From Streptomyces ambofaciens ATCC 23877 (GTDB lineage: Bacteria; Actinomycetota; Actinomycetes; Streptomycetales; Streptomycetaceae): DNA of 64,000 nt. The position numbers were made by a program, and so were the translations under genes. This document shows, piece after piece, positions 40,220-51,557 of this stretch; within the stretch, counting starts at the first letter, position 1; the number at the start of each line of letters is the position of its first letter. The notes below the pieces were generated by a model. It did no database searches and was not told the DNA's origin. It worked only from the letters and a program-made list of their open reading frames with translations. The DNA is taken from the NCBI RefSeq assembly GCF_001267885.1, contig NZ_CP012382.1:5443001-5507000 (forward strand), in the 5' to 3' direction.

Positions 40220-41893
40220 TCATGCCGTGCCCCCCGCCGTCGGTCTGCCGGGGACGGCGTGCGCCGCCGGCGCGCCCGCGGGCCCGGTGCCGTCCAGGGG
40301 CAGCCTGGCCTCGAAGCGGGCGCCGCCGCCCTCGGCCCCCGCCACGGTCAGCGTGCCGCCGTGCCGCTGGACCGCCTGCCGCACCAGCGCCAGGCCCAGC
40401 CCGCGCCCGCCCTCGTCGGCGGGCTTCGTCGAGTAGCCCCGCTGGAAGACCAGGTCGGCGTGGGCGGGGTCGACCCCGGCGCCGGTGTCGGTCACCCGCA
40501 TCACCAGTTCCGAGCCCGCGCCGCCGGCCACGTCGGTGTACGCCGCCACCGTGACCCTGGAGGGCGCTCGGCCCTGGGCCGCGTCCACCGCGTTGTCGAC
40601 CAGGTTGCCCAGGATCGTCACCAGGTCCCGGGCGGGCAGGGACGGCGGCAGCAGCCCGTCGTCCAGTCGGCTGTCCTGCGACACCACCAGCTCCACTCCC
40701 CGCTCGTTCGCCTGCGCCGTCTTGCCCAGCAGCAGCGCGGCCAGCACCGGCTCGCTCACCGCGGCCACCACCTGGTCGGTCAGCGCCTGCGCCAGCTCCA
40801 GTTCGGCCGTCGCGAAGTCCACGGCCTCCTCCGCGCGCCCCAGCTCGATCAGCGAGACCACGGTGTGCAGCCGGTTGGCCGCCTCGTGCGCCTGCGAGCG
40901 CAGCGCCTGGGTGAAGCCGCGCTCGGAGTCCAGCTCGCCCGTCAGGGACTGCAGCTCGGTCACGTCCCGCAAGGTCACCACGGTTCCCCGGTGCTCGCCG
41001 CCGGAGACCGGCGAGGTGTTGACCACCAGCACCCGCTCGGCCGTCAGGTGCACCTCGTCCACCCGGGGCTCCGACGCCAGCAGCGCCCCCGTCAGCTGCG
41101 CGGGCAGTCCCAGGTCGGCGACCGAGGCGCCCACCACCTCACCCCTCACGCCGAGCAGCTCCCGTCCACCGTCGTTGATCAGCGCCACCCGGTGCTGTCC
41201 GTCCAGCATCAGCAGACCTTCGCGCACCGCGTGCAGTGCCGCCTGATGGTAGTCGTGCATCCGGCTCAGCTCGTCCGCGTTCATGCCGTGGGTGTGCCGG
41301 CGCAGCCGGGCGTTGATCACGTAGGTGCCGACCGCGCCGAGCAGCAGCGCGCCGGCCGCCACCGCGAGCAGGGCCGTCAGCTGCTCCTGCGCCCGCTTGC
41401 TGATCTCCTCGACCTTGATGCCGGCGCTGACCAGGCCGACGACCCGCCCGCCGTCGTCGACGGGGGTGACCGCCCGCACCGACGGCCCCAGGGTGCCGGT
41501 GTAGGTCTCGGTGAAGGTCTCACCCCGCTGGGCGCGCTCGATGTGCCCGCGGAAGAGACGCCCGATCTGCCGGGGGTCGGGATGGGTCCAGCGGATGCCC
41601 TCCGGATCCATGATCGTCACGAAGTCGACGCCCGCGTCCCGCATGACCCGCACCGCGTACGGCTGGAGCTGCGCCGTCGGGTCGGGGGTGCGGATCGCGT
41701 CCAGCACGGACGGCGAGTCGGCGATCGCCAGCGACACCGACCTGGCCTGCCGCCCGGCCGCGTCCTCGGCCTGCTGCCGGTCGCTGACGTAGGTGAACAG
41801 CGCGTACCCGGCCACCACGACCGCTATCAGCACCGCCTGCATGGCGAAGAGCTGACCGGCCAGGCTACGGGGTCCGGGAACGGGGAGGCGCAT
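40220..41893 (-). CDS. CitA/DcuS-type sensor histidine kinase
   Basis: The 557-residue kinase has a transmembrane helix (about 12-35), an extracytoplasmic PAS-like sensor (about 40-180, with FVTIMDPEGIRWTHPD split here), a second helix (about 190-212), a cytoplasmic PAS domain (about 225-330), the H-box RSQAHEAANRLHTV, N-box NLVDNAVDAA and G-boxes TDTGAGVD and GLGLALV. It likely senses dicarboxylates directly. Start ATG 41893 is preceded by GAGGGAG; a longer frame extends into the intergenic region. Confidence 0.93.
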   Translation of the reverse strand: MRLPVPGPRSLAGQLFAMQAVLIAVVVAGYALFTYVSDRQQAEDAAGRQARSVSLAIADSPSVLDAIRTPDPTAQLQPYAVRVMRDAGVDFVTIMDPEGIRWTHPDPRQIGRLFRGHIERAQRGETFTETYTGTLGPSVRAVTPVDDGGRVVGLVSAGIKVEEISKRAQEQLTALLAVAAGALLLGAVGTYVINARLRRHTHGMNADELSRMHDYHQAALHAVREGLLMLDGQHRVALINDGGRELLGVRGEVVGASVADLGLPAQLTGALLASEPRVDEVHLTAERVLVVNTSPVSGGEHRGTVVTLRDVTELQSLTGELDSERGFTQALRSQAHEAANRLHTVVSLIELGRAEEAVDFATAELELAQALTDQVVAAVSEPVLAALLLGKTAQANERGVELVVSQDSRLDDGLLPPSLPARDLVTILGNLVDNAVDAAQGRAPSRVTVAAYTDVAGGAGSELVMRVTDTGAGVDPAHADLVFQRGYSTKPADEGGRGLGLALVRQAVQRHGGTLTVAGAEGGGARFEARLPLDGTGPAGAPAAHAVPGRPTAGGTA

Positions 41894-41940
41894 GCCGTCA
41901 GTCTCCCTCTTGGCTGATCGGTGAACTAAATGAACGCAAG

Positions 41941-41956
41941 GGTGACCGCGCTCACA
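41941..41956. promoter_or_regulatory. CRP-like site between the kinase and dctA
   Basis: GGTGACCGCGCTCACA matches the CRP consensus TGTGA-N6-TCACA at nine of its ten defined positions. It lies 48 bases upstream of the kinase start and 92 upstream of dctA, in the divergent promoter region. In E. coli dctA is CRP-controlled; Streptomyces Crp has a related GTG-N8-CAC core. Confidence 0.45.
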
Positions 41957-42047
41957 GCCCGGGAGATAGTCACCGCGTCCCCGAAACAAACCCCCGGACG
42001 TGAGCCGCACGCCGGTGATGCCGACGACGTCGTCAAGGAGGGCCGCC

Positions 42048-43442
42048 GTGACCAGCGAAGCCGCTACGGCACCTGCCGCACCCAAAGCCAAGCGCGACCG
42101 CACGCACTATCTCTACATCGCCGTGATCATCGCGGTCGCCCTCGGTGTCGCCGTCGGTCTCGCCGCCCCCGACTTCGCGACCGAGCTGAAGCCGCTGGGC
42201 ACCGGCTTCGTGAACCTGATCAAGATGATGATCTCACCGATCATCTTCTGCACGATCGTGCTGGGCATCGGCTCGGTCCGCAAGGCCGCCAAGGTCGGCG
42301 CGGTCGGCGGTATCGCGCTGGCCTACTTCCTGGTGATGTCGCTGGTGGCCCTCGCCATCGGCCTGGTCGTCGGCAACATCCTGGACCCGGGCACGGGCCT
42401 CGCGGTCACCGACGCCATCAAGGAGACCGGCCAGGCGCAGGTCGACGCGGAGGCCAAGGGGACCACCGAGTTCCTGCTGGGCGTCATCCCGACGACCATC
42501 GTCTCCGCGTTCACCTCCGGCGAGGTCCTGCAGACCCTGCTGATCGCGCTGCTCTGCGGCTTCGCCCTGCAGGCCATGGGATCGGCCGGGCAGCCCGTCC
42601 TACGCGGCATCGAGCACATCCAGCGGCTGGTCTTCCGCGTCCTGGCCATGATCATGTGGGCCGCGCCGATCGGTGCCTTCGGTGCCATCGCCGCCGTCAC
42701 CGGCTCGGCCGGCGTCGACGCGCTCAAGAGCCTGGCCGTGCTGATGCTCGGCTTCTACGTCACCTGCTTCCTCTTCGTCTTCCTGGTCCTGGGCGCGCTG
42801 CTGCGGATCGTCGCCGGTGTCAATGTCTTCTCGCTCTTCAAGTACCTGGGCCGCGAGTTCCTGCTGATCCTGTCGACCTCCTCCTCGGAGTCGGCGCTGC
42901 CGCGCCTCATCGCCAAGATGGAGCACCTGGGCGTGAGCAAGCCGGTGGTCGGCATCACCGTCCCGACCGGCTACTCGTTCAACCTCGACGGCACCATGAT
43001 CTACATGACCATGGCCTCGCTGTTCATCGCCGACGCCATGGGCACGCCGATGTCCGTCGGGGAGCAGATCCCGCTGCTGCTCTTCCTGCTGGTCGCCTCG
43101 AAGGGCGCGGCCGGCGTCTCCGGCGCCGGGCTCGCCACGCTGGCCGGCGGCCTCCAGTCCCACAAGCCCGCCCTGGTGGACGGCATCGGCCTCATCGTCG
43201 GCATCGACCGCTTCATGAGCGAGGCCCGCGCCCTCACCAACTTCGCGGGCAACGCCGTCGCCACCGTGCTGATCGGCACCTGGACCAAGGAGATCGACCG
43301 GGGACGGGTGGACGAGGTGCTCGCCGGACGGGCCCCGTTCGACGAGAAGACGCTGCTGGACGACCACGGCGCCGCCGACGACACCGAGGACGCCGCGGAC
43401 CTGCCCGAGCAGGGCGGCGAGAAGGAGCTGGCCAAGGCCTGA
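42048..43442 (+). CDS. dctA: C4-dicarboxylate:cation symporter (DctA family)
   Basis: The 464-residue protein belongs to the DAACS family: eight helices plus re-entrant loops, with the serine-rich loop STSSSESALPRL, the VPTGYSFNLDGTMIYM motif, and the AGNAVATVLIG substrate-binding segment. It imports succinate, fumarate, malate or aspartate with sodium or protons. I chose GTG 42048, which follows AAGGAGG with ideal spacing, over the longer GTG at 42000. It is divergent from, and probably controlled by, the two-component system at 39472-41893. Confidence 0.95.
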   Translation: MTSEAATAPAAPKAKRDRTHYLYIAVIIAVALGVAVGLAAPDFATELKPLGTGFVNLIKMMISPIIFCTIVLGIGSVRKAAKVGAVGGIALAYFLVMSLVALAIGLVVGNILDPGTGLAVTDAIKETGQAQVDAEAKGTTEFLLGVIPTTIVSAFTSGEVLQTLLIALLCGFALQAMGSAGQPVLRGIEHIQRLVFRVLAMIMWAAPIGAFGAIAAVTGSAGVDALKSLAVLMLGFYVTCFLFVFLVLGALLRIVAGVNVFSLFKYLGREFLLILSTSSSESALPRLIAKMEHLGVSKPVVGITVPTGYSFNLDGTMIYMTMASLFIADAMGTPMSVGEQIPLLLFLLVASKGAAGVSGAGLATLAGGLQSHKPALVDGIGLIVGIDRFMSEARALTNFAGNAVATVLIGTWTKEIDRGRVDEVLAGRAPFDEKTLLDDHGAADDTEDAADLPEQGGEKELAKA

Positions 43443-43516
43443 GGCGGCTTTGCGAACGCCCGCACACTCCGGGCGGCTGAGGTGCTCCCCCCGTTGCTCA
43501 GCCGCCCGGTCCCGGG

Positions 43517-43540
43517 GCCCCGCGCCGTTCGGCGCGGGGC
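43517..43540 (+). terminator. Terminator after dctA
   Basis: GCCCCGCGCC-GTTC-GGCGCGGGGC is a perfect 10-base-pair hairpin with a four-base loop, 75 bases after the dctA stop, followed by TTCCTCG. It is a convincing intrinsic terminator for a GC-rich genome. Confidence 0.7.
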
Positions 43541-43622
43541 TTCCTCGTCCTCGTGCCCGGTGCCGGGGCTTCCTCGTCCTCGTGCCCGGTGCCGGGGCTT
43601 CCTCGCCCTCGTGCCCGGTGCG
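43536..43622. repeat. 29-base tandem repeats behind the dctA terminator
   Basis: Units starting GGGGCTTCCTCGTCCTCGTG occur at 43536, 43565 and 43594 with a period of 29 bases; a degenerate fourth copy (GAGGCTTCCCGG) begins at about 43622. The first unit shares its GGGGC with the terminator stem. The repeats carry pyrimidine-rich strands. Confidence 0.8.
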
Positions 43623-43660
43623 AGGCTTCCCGGCCCGCACGTCCGGCGCCGGGCTTCTTG

Positions 43661-43680
43661 CCTTGACGTCCGCGTCAGGG
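43661..43680. promoter_or_regulatory. MerR-type dyad upstream of the MerR gene
   Basis: CCTTGACG-TCCG-CGTCAGGG has seven of eight arm positions symmetrical. It lies 16-35 bases before the ATG at 43696 and contains a TTGACG -35-like element; TACGTT follows at 43683-43688. MerR proteins bind such dyads inside their own promoters. Confidence 0.5.
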
Positions 43681-43695
43681 CTTACGTTCGTCCGC

Positions 43696-44094
43696 ATGCG
43701 AATCGGCGAGCTGGCCGCACGGGCCGGGACCACGACGCGGACGCTGCGGTACTACGAGTCGCGCGGCCTGCTGCCCGCGCGGCGCGCCGGCAACGGCTAC
43801 CGGACGTACGACGAGGACGACCTGAAGCTGCTGCGGCAGATCAGGACTCTCCAGGACTTCGGGTTCGACCTGGAGGAGACCCGCCCGTTCGTGGAGTGCC
43901 TGCGCGCAGGGCACCCCGAGGGCGACTCCTGCCCGGCCTCCCTCGTGGTCTACCGGCGCAAGCTGGCGGAGCTGGACGCCCTGATCGAGCAGTTGTCGTC
44001 GGTGCGGGCGCAGGTCGGTGCGCAGCTGGCGCGAGCCGAGGCGGCGGTTCCGGGGGGTCCGGAGCCGAAATGCGAGCTGGGAGGGCACACATGA
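43696..44094 (+). CDS. MerR-family regulator
   Basis: The 132-residue protein has the MerR N-terminal winged helix (MRIGELAARAGTTTRTLRYY, then ESRGLLPA), a dimerisation helix and Cys residues at VECLRAGH, DSCPAS and KCELGG. The Cys pattern suggests redox or metal sensing, and the next gene, a thioredoxin, overlaps it by ATGA. The MerR likely senses thiol stress and induces itself and the thioredoxin; this is inference from context. The start is close to the putative promoter, giving a very short leader. Confidence 0.92.
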   Translation: MRIGELAARAGTTTRTLRYYESRGLLPARRAGNGYRTYDEDDLKLLRQIRTLQDFGFDLEETRPFVECLRAGHPEGDSCPASLVVYRRKLAELDALIEQLSSVRAQVGAQLARAEAAVPGGPEPKCELGGHT

Positions 44095-44420
44095 CAGGCG
44101 ACGGGGTGGCCGAGGTGACGGACGCCGGGTTCGGTACGGAGGTACTGGGCAGCGAGCTGCCGGTGCTGGTGGAGTTCACCGCCGACTGGTGCCCGCCGTG
44201 CCGTCAGATGGCCCCGGTGCTCCGGGCCCTGGCCGCGGAGGAGGGTCACCGGCTCCGGGTGGTGCAGCTGGACGTCGACCGCAACCCGGCGACCACGAAC
44301 GCGTACAAGGTGCTGTCGATGCCGACCTTCATGGTCTTCCGCGACGGTGAGCCGGTGAAGTCGATGGTGGGCTCGCGGCCCAAGCGACGGCTGCTGGAGG
44401 AGCTGTCCGACGTGATCTGA
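44091..44420 (+). CDS. Thioredoxin
   Basis: The 109-residue single-domain thioredoxin has the active site ADWCPPCRQM (Cys34, Cys37) and the cis-proline motif VLSMPTFMVF. The active site WCPPC differs from the usual WCGPC, which tends to change redox potential. It is translationally coupled to the MerR regulator (ATGA), with GGGAGGG as ribosome site. It reduces protein disulfides in the cytoplasm. Confidence 0.94.
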   Translation: MTGDGVAEVTDAGFGTEVLGSELPVLVEFTADWCPPCRQMAPVLRALAAEEGHRLRVVQLDVDRNPATTNAYKVLSMPTFMVFRDGEPVKSMVGSRPKRRLLEELSDVI

Positions 44421-44430
44421 CCCGCTCCCG

Positions 44431-44479
44431 ATACGAAGAAATCCCCCGGCAATTGCGCCCGGGGGATTTCTTTGCGTAT
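44431..44479 (+). terminator. Terminator after the MerR-thioredoxin operon
   Basis: AAGAAATCCCCCGG (44437-44449 region) pairs with CCGGGGGATTTCTT (44459-44472 region) over at least 13 bases around a short loop, followed by TTTGCGTATA. An outer TACG/CGTA pairing extends it. It is a classic rho-independent terminator and starts only a few bases after the thioredoxin stop. Confidence 0.75.
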
Positions 44480-44551
44480 ATTCGTTGATTCGTGACTTCA
44501 GGAGTATGAGGTCGCGAAGAAGTTCAGTGAGCACAGTATATCCGGGCGGGA

Positions 44552-46810
44552 GTGGAATTGTCAAACACCGAATTTCCGGACGATGAATTGCGACTCGAGC
44601 AGGAATTCATCGACGGACTCTACGCACGCGTGGACGCCCTGCGCGGCGACACCGAGGTCTCGGTCACGGACGCGCTCGCACGGGGCAACACCCCCATGCA
44701 GGCCCGGCTGGAGCGGGACATCCTGGTCGCCGAGCGCTCGGGGCTGCTCGCCGCGCTCAACGCGGTGGACGGCTCCCTCTGCTTCGGCCGGATCGACCTC
44801 GCCTCCGGCGCCGCCCACCGCATCGGCCGTATCGGGCTGCGCGCCGACGACGCCGAACGCACCCCGGTCCTGATCGACTGGCGGGCCGACGTCGCCCGCC
44901 CCTTCTACCTGGCCACCGGTCACACCCCGATGGGCCTGCGCCGGCGCCGGCACATCGCGAGCGAGGGCCGCCGGGTCACCGCCCTGCACGACGAGATCCT
45001 CGACCTCGGGGACGAGACGCGGACCGGCCACGAGGACCCGTCCGGCGACGCCGTGCTGCTCGCCGCGCTGAACTCCGCGCGCACCGGGCGCATGGGCGAC
45101 ATCGTGCAGACCATCCAGGCCGACCAGGACCGCATCATCCGCGCCCCGCACCGCGGTGTCCTGGTCGTCGAGGGCGGTCCCGGCACCGGAAAGACCGCCG
45201 TCGCCCTGCACCGCGCCGCCTACCTCCTCTACGAGCACCGCGAACTGCTGGCCAAGCGGGCCGTCCTGATCGTCGGCCCGAACCCGGCCTTCCTGGGGTA
45301 CATCGGCGAGGTGCTGCCCTCCCTGGGCGAGACCGGCGTGCTCCTCGCCACCGTCGGCGAGCTCTTCCCCGGCGTGAAGGCCACCGCGACGGACCCCCCG
45401 CGGGCGGCGGCGGTGAAGGGCCGCGCCGACATGGCGGACGTCCTCGCCGAGGTGGTCCGCGACCGGCAGGCGCTGCCCGATCCGGTGATCGCGATCGAGC
45501 ACGACCGCGAGATCCTCATGCTCGACGACGACCTGGTCAACGTCGCCCGCGAGCGCACCCGCGCGGCGAAGCTGCCGCACAACGCGGCCCGCGAGCACTT
45601 CGAGGGCCACATCCTCAACACCCTCACCGACATGGTCGCCGAACGCATCGGCACCGACCCCTACGACGGCAGCAACCTCCTCGACCCCAGCGACATCACC
45701 CAGATCCGCGACGAACTCGCCGAGAACCCCGAGGTCTGGTCGGCGATCGACCGGCTGTGGCCCCGGATCACCCCGCAGCGCCTCGTCGCCGACTTCCTCG
45801 CGGCGCCCGAGGGCTTCCTCTCCGCCGAGGACGCCGCCGCCGTCCGCCGCCCGGTCACCCGGCGCTGGACCGTGGCCGACGTGCCCCTGCTGGACGAGGC
45901 GGCCGAACTGCTCGGCGTGGACGACCGCCTCGCCCGCTCCCGCGCCGAACGCGAGCGGGAGCAGCAGATCGCCTACGCGCAGGGTGTGCTGGACGTGTCG
46001 TACGCGTCCCGGACCTACGAGTTCGAGGACAAGGACGAGGAGGACGCGGAGGTGCTGTCGGCGCACGACATCATCGACGCCGAGCGGTTCGCCGAACGCC
46101 AGGAGGAGGACGACCACCGCAGCGCCGCCGAGCGTGCCGCGGCCGACCGCACCTGGGCCTTCGGGCACATCATCGTGGACGAGGCGCAGGAGCTGTCCCC
46201 GATGGCCTGGCGGCTGCTGATGCGCCGCTGCCCGACCCGCTCCATGACCCTGGTCGGCGACCCGGCGCAGACCGCGGAGGCGGCCGGTGTCGGCTCCTGG
46301 TCCAAGATCCTCGCGCCGTACGTCGAGGACCGCTGGGAGCACACCCGGCTGGGCGTCAACTACCGCACCCCGGCCGAGATCATGGACGTGGCGGCGGCCG
46401 TCGTCCGCGCCGACGACCCCGCCTTCGCCCCGCCGAGCTCGGTGCGCTCGACGGGGGTACGGCCCTGGGTCCGCGCCACCGGCGACCTCCCGGCCGCCGT
46501 CGCCGAGGCCGCCCGGGAGCTGGCCCCCGAGGAGGGCCGCCTCGCCGTGATCGCCCCGCGCGAACTGCACGGGGCGCTCGCCGCCCGGCTGGACGGCGTG
46601 ACGGCGGGCGCCGAGCCGGACCTCACCCACGGCGTCGTCCTCCTCGACCCGCGCCAGTCCAAGGGCCTGGAGTTCGACTCCGTCCTGGTGGTCGAGCCGG
46701 GCCGCTACGGCACGAGCGACCTGTACGTGGCCCTCACCCGCGCCACCCAGCGGCTGGGCGTGCTGCACACCGAGCCGCTGCCGAAGGGCCTGGTGGACGC
46801 GGCCGGCTAG
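44552..46810 (+). CDS. HelD-like UvrD-family RNA polymerase recycling helicase
   Basis: The 752-residue protein has an N-terminal coiled-coil arm (residues ~10-70), Walker A EGGPGTGKT (207-215), the DEAQ box IIVDEAQELSP (about 533-543), GVNYRTP and the C-terminal motif VALTRATQRLGV. This is the layout of actinobacterial HelD, which binds RNA polymerase, removes it from stalled complexes and in some species gives rifampicin tolerance. I found no rifamycin-associated element upstream. GTG 44552 is the start; GGGAG lies immediately before it, closer than usual. Confidence 0.9.
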   Translation: MELSNTEFPDDELRLEQEFIDGLYARVDALRGDTEVSVTDALARGNTPMQARLERDILVAERSGLLAALNAVDGSLCFGRIDLASGAAHRIGRIGLRADDAERTPVLIDWRADVARPFYLATGHTPMGLRRRRHIASEGRRVTALHDEILDLGDETRTGHEDPSGDAVLLAALNSARTGRMGDIVQTIQADQDRIIRAPHRGVLVVEGGPGTGKTAVALHRAAYLLYEHRELLAKRAVLIVGPNPAFLGYIGEVLPSLGETGVLLATVGELFPGVKATATDPPRAAAVKGRADMADVLAEVVRDRQALPDPVIAIEHDREILMLDDDLVNVARERTRAAKLPHNAAREHFEGHILNTLTDMVAERIGTDPYDGSNLLDPSDITQIRDELAENPEVWSAIDRLWPRITPQRLVADFLAAPEGFLSAEDAAAVRRPVTRRWTVADVPLLDEAAELLGVDDRLARSRAEREREQQIAYAQGVLDVSYASRTYEFEDKDEEDAEVLSAHDIIDAERFAERQEEDDHRSAAERAAADRTWAFGHIIVDEAQELSPMAWRLLMRRCPTRSMTLVGDPAQTAEAAGVGSWSKILAPYVEDRWEHTRLGVNYRTPAEIMDVAAAVVRADDPAFAPPSSVRSTGVRPWVRATGDLPAAVAEAARELAPEEGRLAVIAPRELHGALAARLDGVTAGAEPDLTHGVVLLDPRQSKGLEFDSVLVVEPGRYGTSDLYVALTRATQRLGVLHTEPLPKGLVDAAG

Positions 46811-46815
46811 GCGAC

Positions 46816-46843
46816 GCGGCCGGCCGGGAGGCGGGCCGGCCGC
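46816..46843 (+). terminator. Hairpin after the helicase gene
   Basis: GCGGCCGGCC (46816-46825) pairs perfectly with GGCCGGCCGC (46834-46843) five bases after the helicase stop. It lacks a T-run but is a probable terminator. Confidence 0.5.
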
Positions 46844-46886
46844 GAGCCGCCGGCGGCAGGGGGAAGCGCGGGGCGGGGCGGCGCCG

Positions 46887-47010
46887 TCAGCTCCCCGCCG
46901 TCAGCGCGTCCCCCAGCCCGGTCCGTCCGTACAGGACCTGGCGGCCGTGCCGGCGGGCGGTGAGCAGTCCGGCCTCACGCAGCACACCGAGGTGCGCGGA
47001 GACGGCATGA
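46887..47010 (-). pseudogene. 3' remnant of an ArsR-type regulator
   Basis: Minus-strand translation ends in AVSAHLGVLREAGLLTARRHG and QVLYGRTGLGDALTAGS, the recognition helix and wing that close ArsR regulators of the DUF5937-HTH kind. The N-terminal domain is absent: upstream of the recognition helix (above about 47008) the frame continues as Gly/Val-rich sequence that looks like the reverse strand of another gene. The break coincides with the ATG of the plus-strand frame at 47007. It appears to be a deletion or recombination scar rather than an intact gene. Confidence 0.65.
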
Positions 47011-47414
47011 CCGCGCTCACCGCCGCCGTCGAGGGCGCGTCCGGCACCGTGGCCGCCGCCGACCGGGCCTACGGGCTCCCCACCGACGGGACGTTCGGCG
47101 ACGAGCAGCTGTGGCACAAGATCCAGGGCGCCCTGCGGTACGAGGGCCGCTGGTACTTCCACCGGAGCAACGCCTACGACAACGGCCGCCCGCTCCAGGC
47201 CACGGCCGGCGGGGACGGTGTGCCGGCCGGCGACGCGAAGACCCTGCAGACCTCGTTCGGGCCCGAGGACCTCTACCTGACGCACGGCATGGGCGACGCC
47301 CGGGCGCCCCGCCTGTGGTCGCTCAGCGAACACGCCCCGAGCGCCTGCGGCGCCTGCGAGCGGGAGGCCTACAGCTACCCGATGAGCGAGGTGGTCAGCG
47401 GCTTCGGCTCCTGA
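47007..47414 (+). CDS. Hypothetical protein, possible truncated gene fragment
   Basis: The frame encodes about 135 residues, including [18 protein letters not shown], a run of acidic and Gly-rich residues, [18 protein letters not shown] and [14 protein letters not shown]. Composition and third-position GC look like genuine coding sequence. I do not recognise the family, and no signal peptide or active site is clear. There is no Shine-Dalgarno before ATG 47007, which lies on the junction with the ArsR remnant, so this may be the 3' part of a longer gene whose start was lost. It converges on glgB. Confidence 0.5.
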   Translation: MTALTAAVEGASGTVAAADRAYGLPTDGTFGDEQLWHKIQGALRYEGRWYFHRSNAYDNGRPLQATAGGDGVPAGDAKTLQTSFGPEDLYLTHGMGDARAPRLWSLSEHAPSACGACEREAYSYPMSEVVSGFGS

Positions 47415-47464
47415 CCTGCCCGGGGCTCCGGGGGGAGGCCCCCGGGGCCCCGGGCCCGCGGGGA

Positions 47465-47496
47465 GGTCCCCGGCTGCCTGCTCGCGGCCGGGGACC
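47465..47496. terminator. Hairpin between the fragment and glgB
   Basis: GGTCCCCGGC (47465-47474) pairs with GCCGGGGACC (47487-47496) just beyond the glgB stop. It probably ends the glgE-treS-mak-glgB transcript. Confidence 0.5.
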
Positions 47497-47502
47497 CCGC
47501 CG

Positions 47503-50058
<2,556 letters not shown>

Positions 50059-50110
50059 GGGCGGGGCCTCCTGGGCGAAGTGGGATCAGGAAGGAAGGGC
50101 GGGGACCGGG

Positions 50111-51511
50111 TCAGGCCGGTTCGGGTGTGGACAGGCGGCGCACCGCGGACATCGGCACCGCCAGCCAGTCGGGGCGGTGCCGTGCCTCGTACAGCACCTC
50201 GTAGACCGCCTTGTCCGTCTCGTGGGCGCGCAGCATCACCGGGTCGGTGCGCGGATCGACGCCGGCGGCCTCCGCGTACCCGGTGCAGAACGCGGCCCGG
50301 CAGCTCTCGGCCCAGCCGGGCACGGGGGCGTCGGCCGCGTGCGCGGCGTAGTCGAAGGACCGCAGCATCCCGGCGATGTCCCGCACCGGCGGCTGCGGCA
50401 TCCGCCGCTCGGCCAGGGGTTTCGCGGGCTCCCCCTCGAAGTCGATCAGCGACCACCGGCCGGAGGGCGAGCGCAGGCACTGACCGAGGTGCAGGTCGCC
50501 GTGGACGCGCTGGGCGGTCCAGGTGCGGCCCTCGGCGGCCAGGTCGTCCAGCGCGGTGAAGGCGGTGCGCAGCGCGGGAGCGTAGGGCCGCAGCAGGGGG
50601 ACCGCGCGGGCGGCCTCCTCCAGCCGTCCGATCATGCCGTCGGCGAGCTGCCGCATCTGTGCGTGACCGAGGGTGACCGTCGGCAGTGCGCGGGCCAGTG
50701 CGAGGTGCACCTCGGCGGTGGCCCGGCCCAGCGCCCGCGCCTCGGCGGCGAAGTCCTCCCCCTTGGCCAGTTCGCGCAGGGCCAGCTCCCAGCCGTCGGT
50801 CGCCCCCTGCAGGTACGGCTGGAGGACCCCCAGCACCCACGGCCGGTCGGCCAGGTCGGCCACCATCCACCCGGCCGGCGCCGGCACCCGGGGGCAGCCC
50901 GCCCGGGCCAGCGCCAGCGGCAGCTCCAGGTCGGGGTTGACACCGGGCACGATGCGGCGGAGCAACTTGAGAATGAACGTATCTCCATAGACGACCGACG
51001 AGTTGGACTGCTCGGCGGTCATCAGCCGCGGTACCAGGCCCGTGCGGATCTCCTGGTCCCGGTCCCGCTCGAAGCGGAGCCCGCCGATGCGGGCCCGGGA
51101 GCGCAGCGCCTCCAGGAGCACCTCGGCGGGCCTGGTGTCGTACAGGGCGTCGTAGACGGTGCGGCCGGCCAGCGGGCCCTCGGTGACATGTCCGATGAGC
51201 GCGGGCGCCAGCCGGGGCGGCAGCGCCTCGCGCGCGCCTATGAGGAGCTGGTAGCAGTCTCCGGGCTCCTCCGGTGCGCCGGTGCCCGCGGAGAGCTGCT
51301 GATGGGCGCGCACCAGCACGTGGTGGAGACCGAGGCGGGCGTCGGCCGGCAGCAGCTCGGTGGCGGCGACCAGCGAGAACCCGGTGACCGGGCGCCCCTT
51401 GCCCGCGAACCAGCGCTGCCGTGGCAGCCAGTCCCGCAGGAGTGGATCGAGTGACGCAAGGAGGCCTGGCGGGCTCGTGCTCGTGACGGTGCGTGTGACG
51501 GCTTCCGACAT
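50111..51511 (-). CDS. mak: Maltokinase
   Basis: The 466-residue protein has the maltokinase N-terminal cap ([19 protein letters not shown]) and a kinase-like C-lobe with [12 protein letters not shown] and [12 protein letters not shown], the catalytic loop and metal-binding Asp. It phosphorylates maltose to maltose 1-phosphate with ATP, supplying GlgE. It is usually paired with or fused to TreS; here the genes are separate, and a strong hairpin (51558-51594) lies between treS and mak. The older name is pep2. Confidence 0.95.
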   Translation of the reverse strand: MSEAVTRTVTSTSPPGLLASLDPLLRDWLPRQRWFAGKGRPVTGFSLVAATELLPADARLGLHHVLVRAHQQLSAGTGAPEEPGDCYQLLIGAREALPPRLAPALIGHVTEGPLAGRTVYDALYDTRPAEVLLEALRSRARIGGLRFERDRDQEIRTGLVPRLMTAEQSNSSVVYGDTFILKLLRRIVPGVNPDLELPLALARAGCPRVPAPAGWMVADLADRPWVLGVLQPYLQGATDGWELALRELAKGEDFAAEARALGRATAEVHLALARALPTVTLGHAQMRQLADGMIGRLEEAARAVPLLRPYAPALRTAFTALDDLAAEGRTWTAQRVHGDLHLGQCLRSPSGRWSLIDFEGEPAKPLAERRMPQPPVRDIAGMLRSFDYAAHAADAPVPGWAESCRAAFCTGYAEAAGVDPRTDPVMLRAHETDKAVYEVLYEARHRPDWLAVPMSAVRRLSTPEPA

Positions 51512-51557
51512 GGCGTCGCGTCCTTTCCCCGGGTCGACGGGGTGTTACTGATGCGTG

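Noticed and set aside
43536..43622. CRISPR array
   Set aside because: The 29-base units are directly adjacent with no spacers, so this is a simple tandem repeat.
44480..44551. Rifamycin-associated element upstream of the HelD-like gene
   Set aside because: I looked for the 19-base GGGGCTTGCGGCAAGGCCC-type palindrome and found nothing similar.
46887..47333. 148-codon minus-strand frame as a complete protein
   Set aside because: Only the last ~42 residues resemble a protein family; the rest is the reverse of the plus-strand frame, so I call a remnant.
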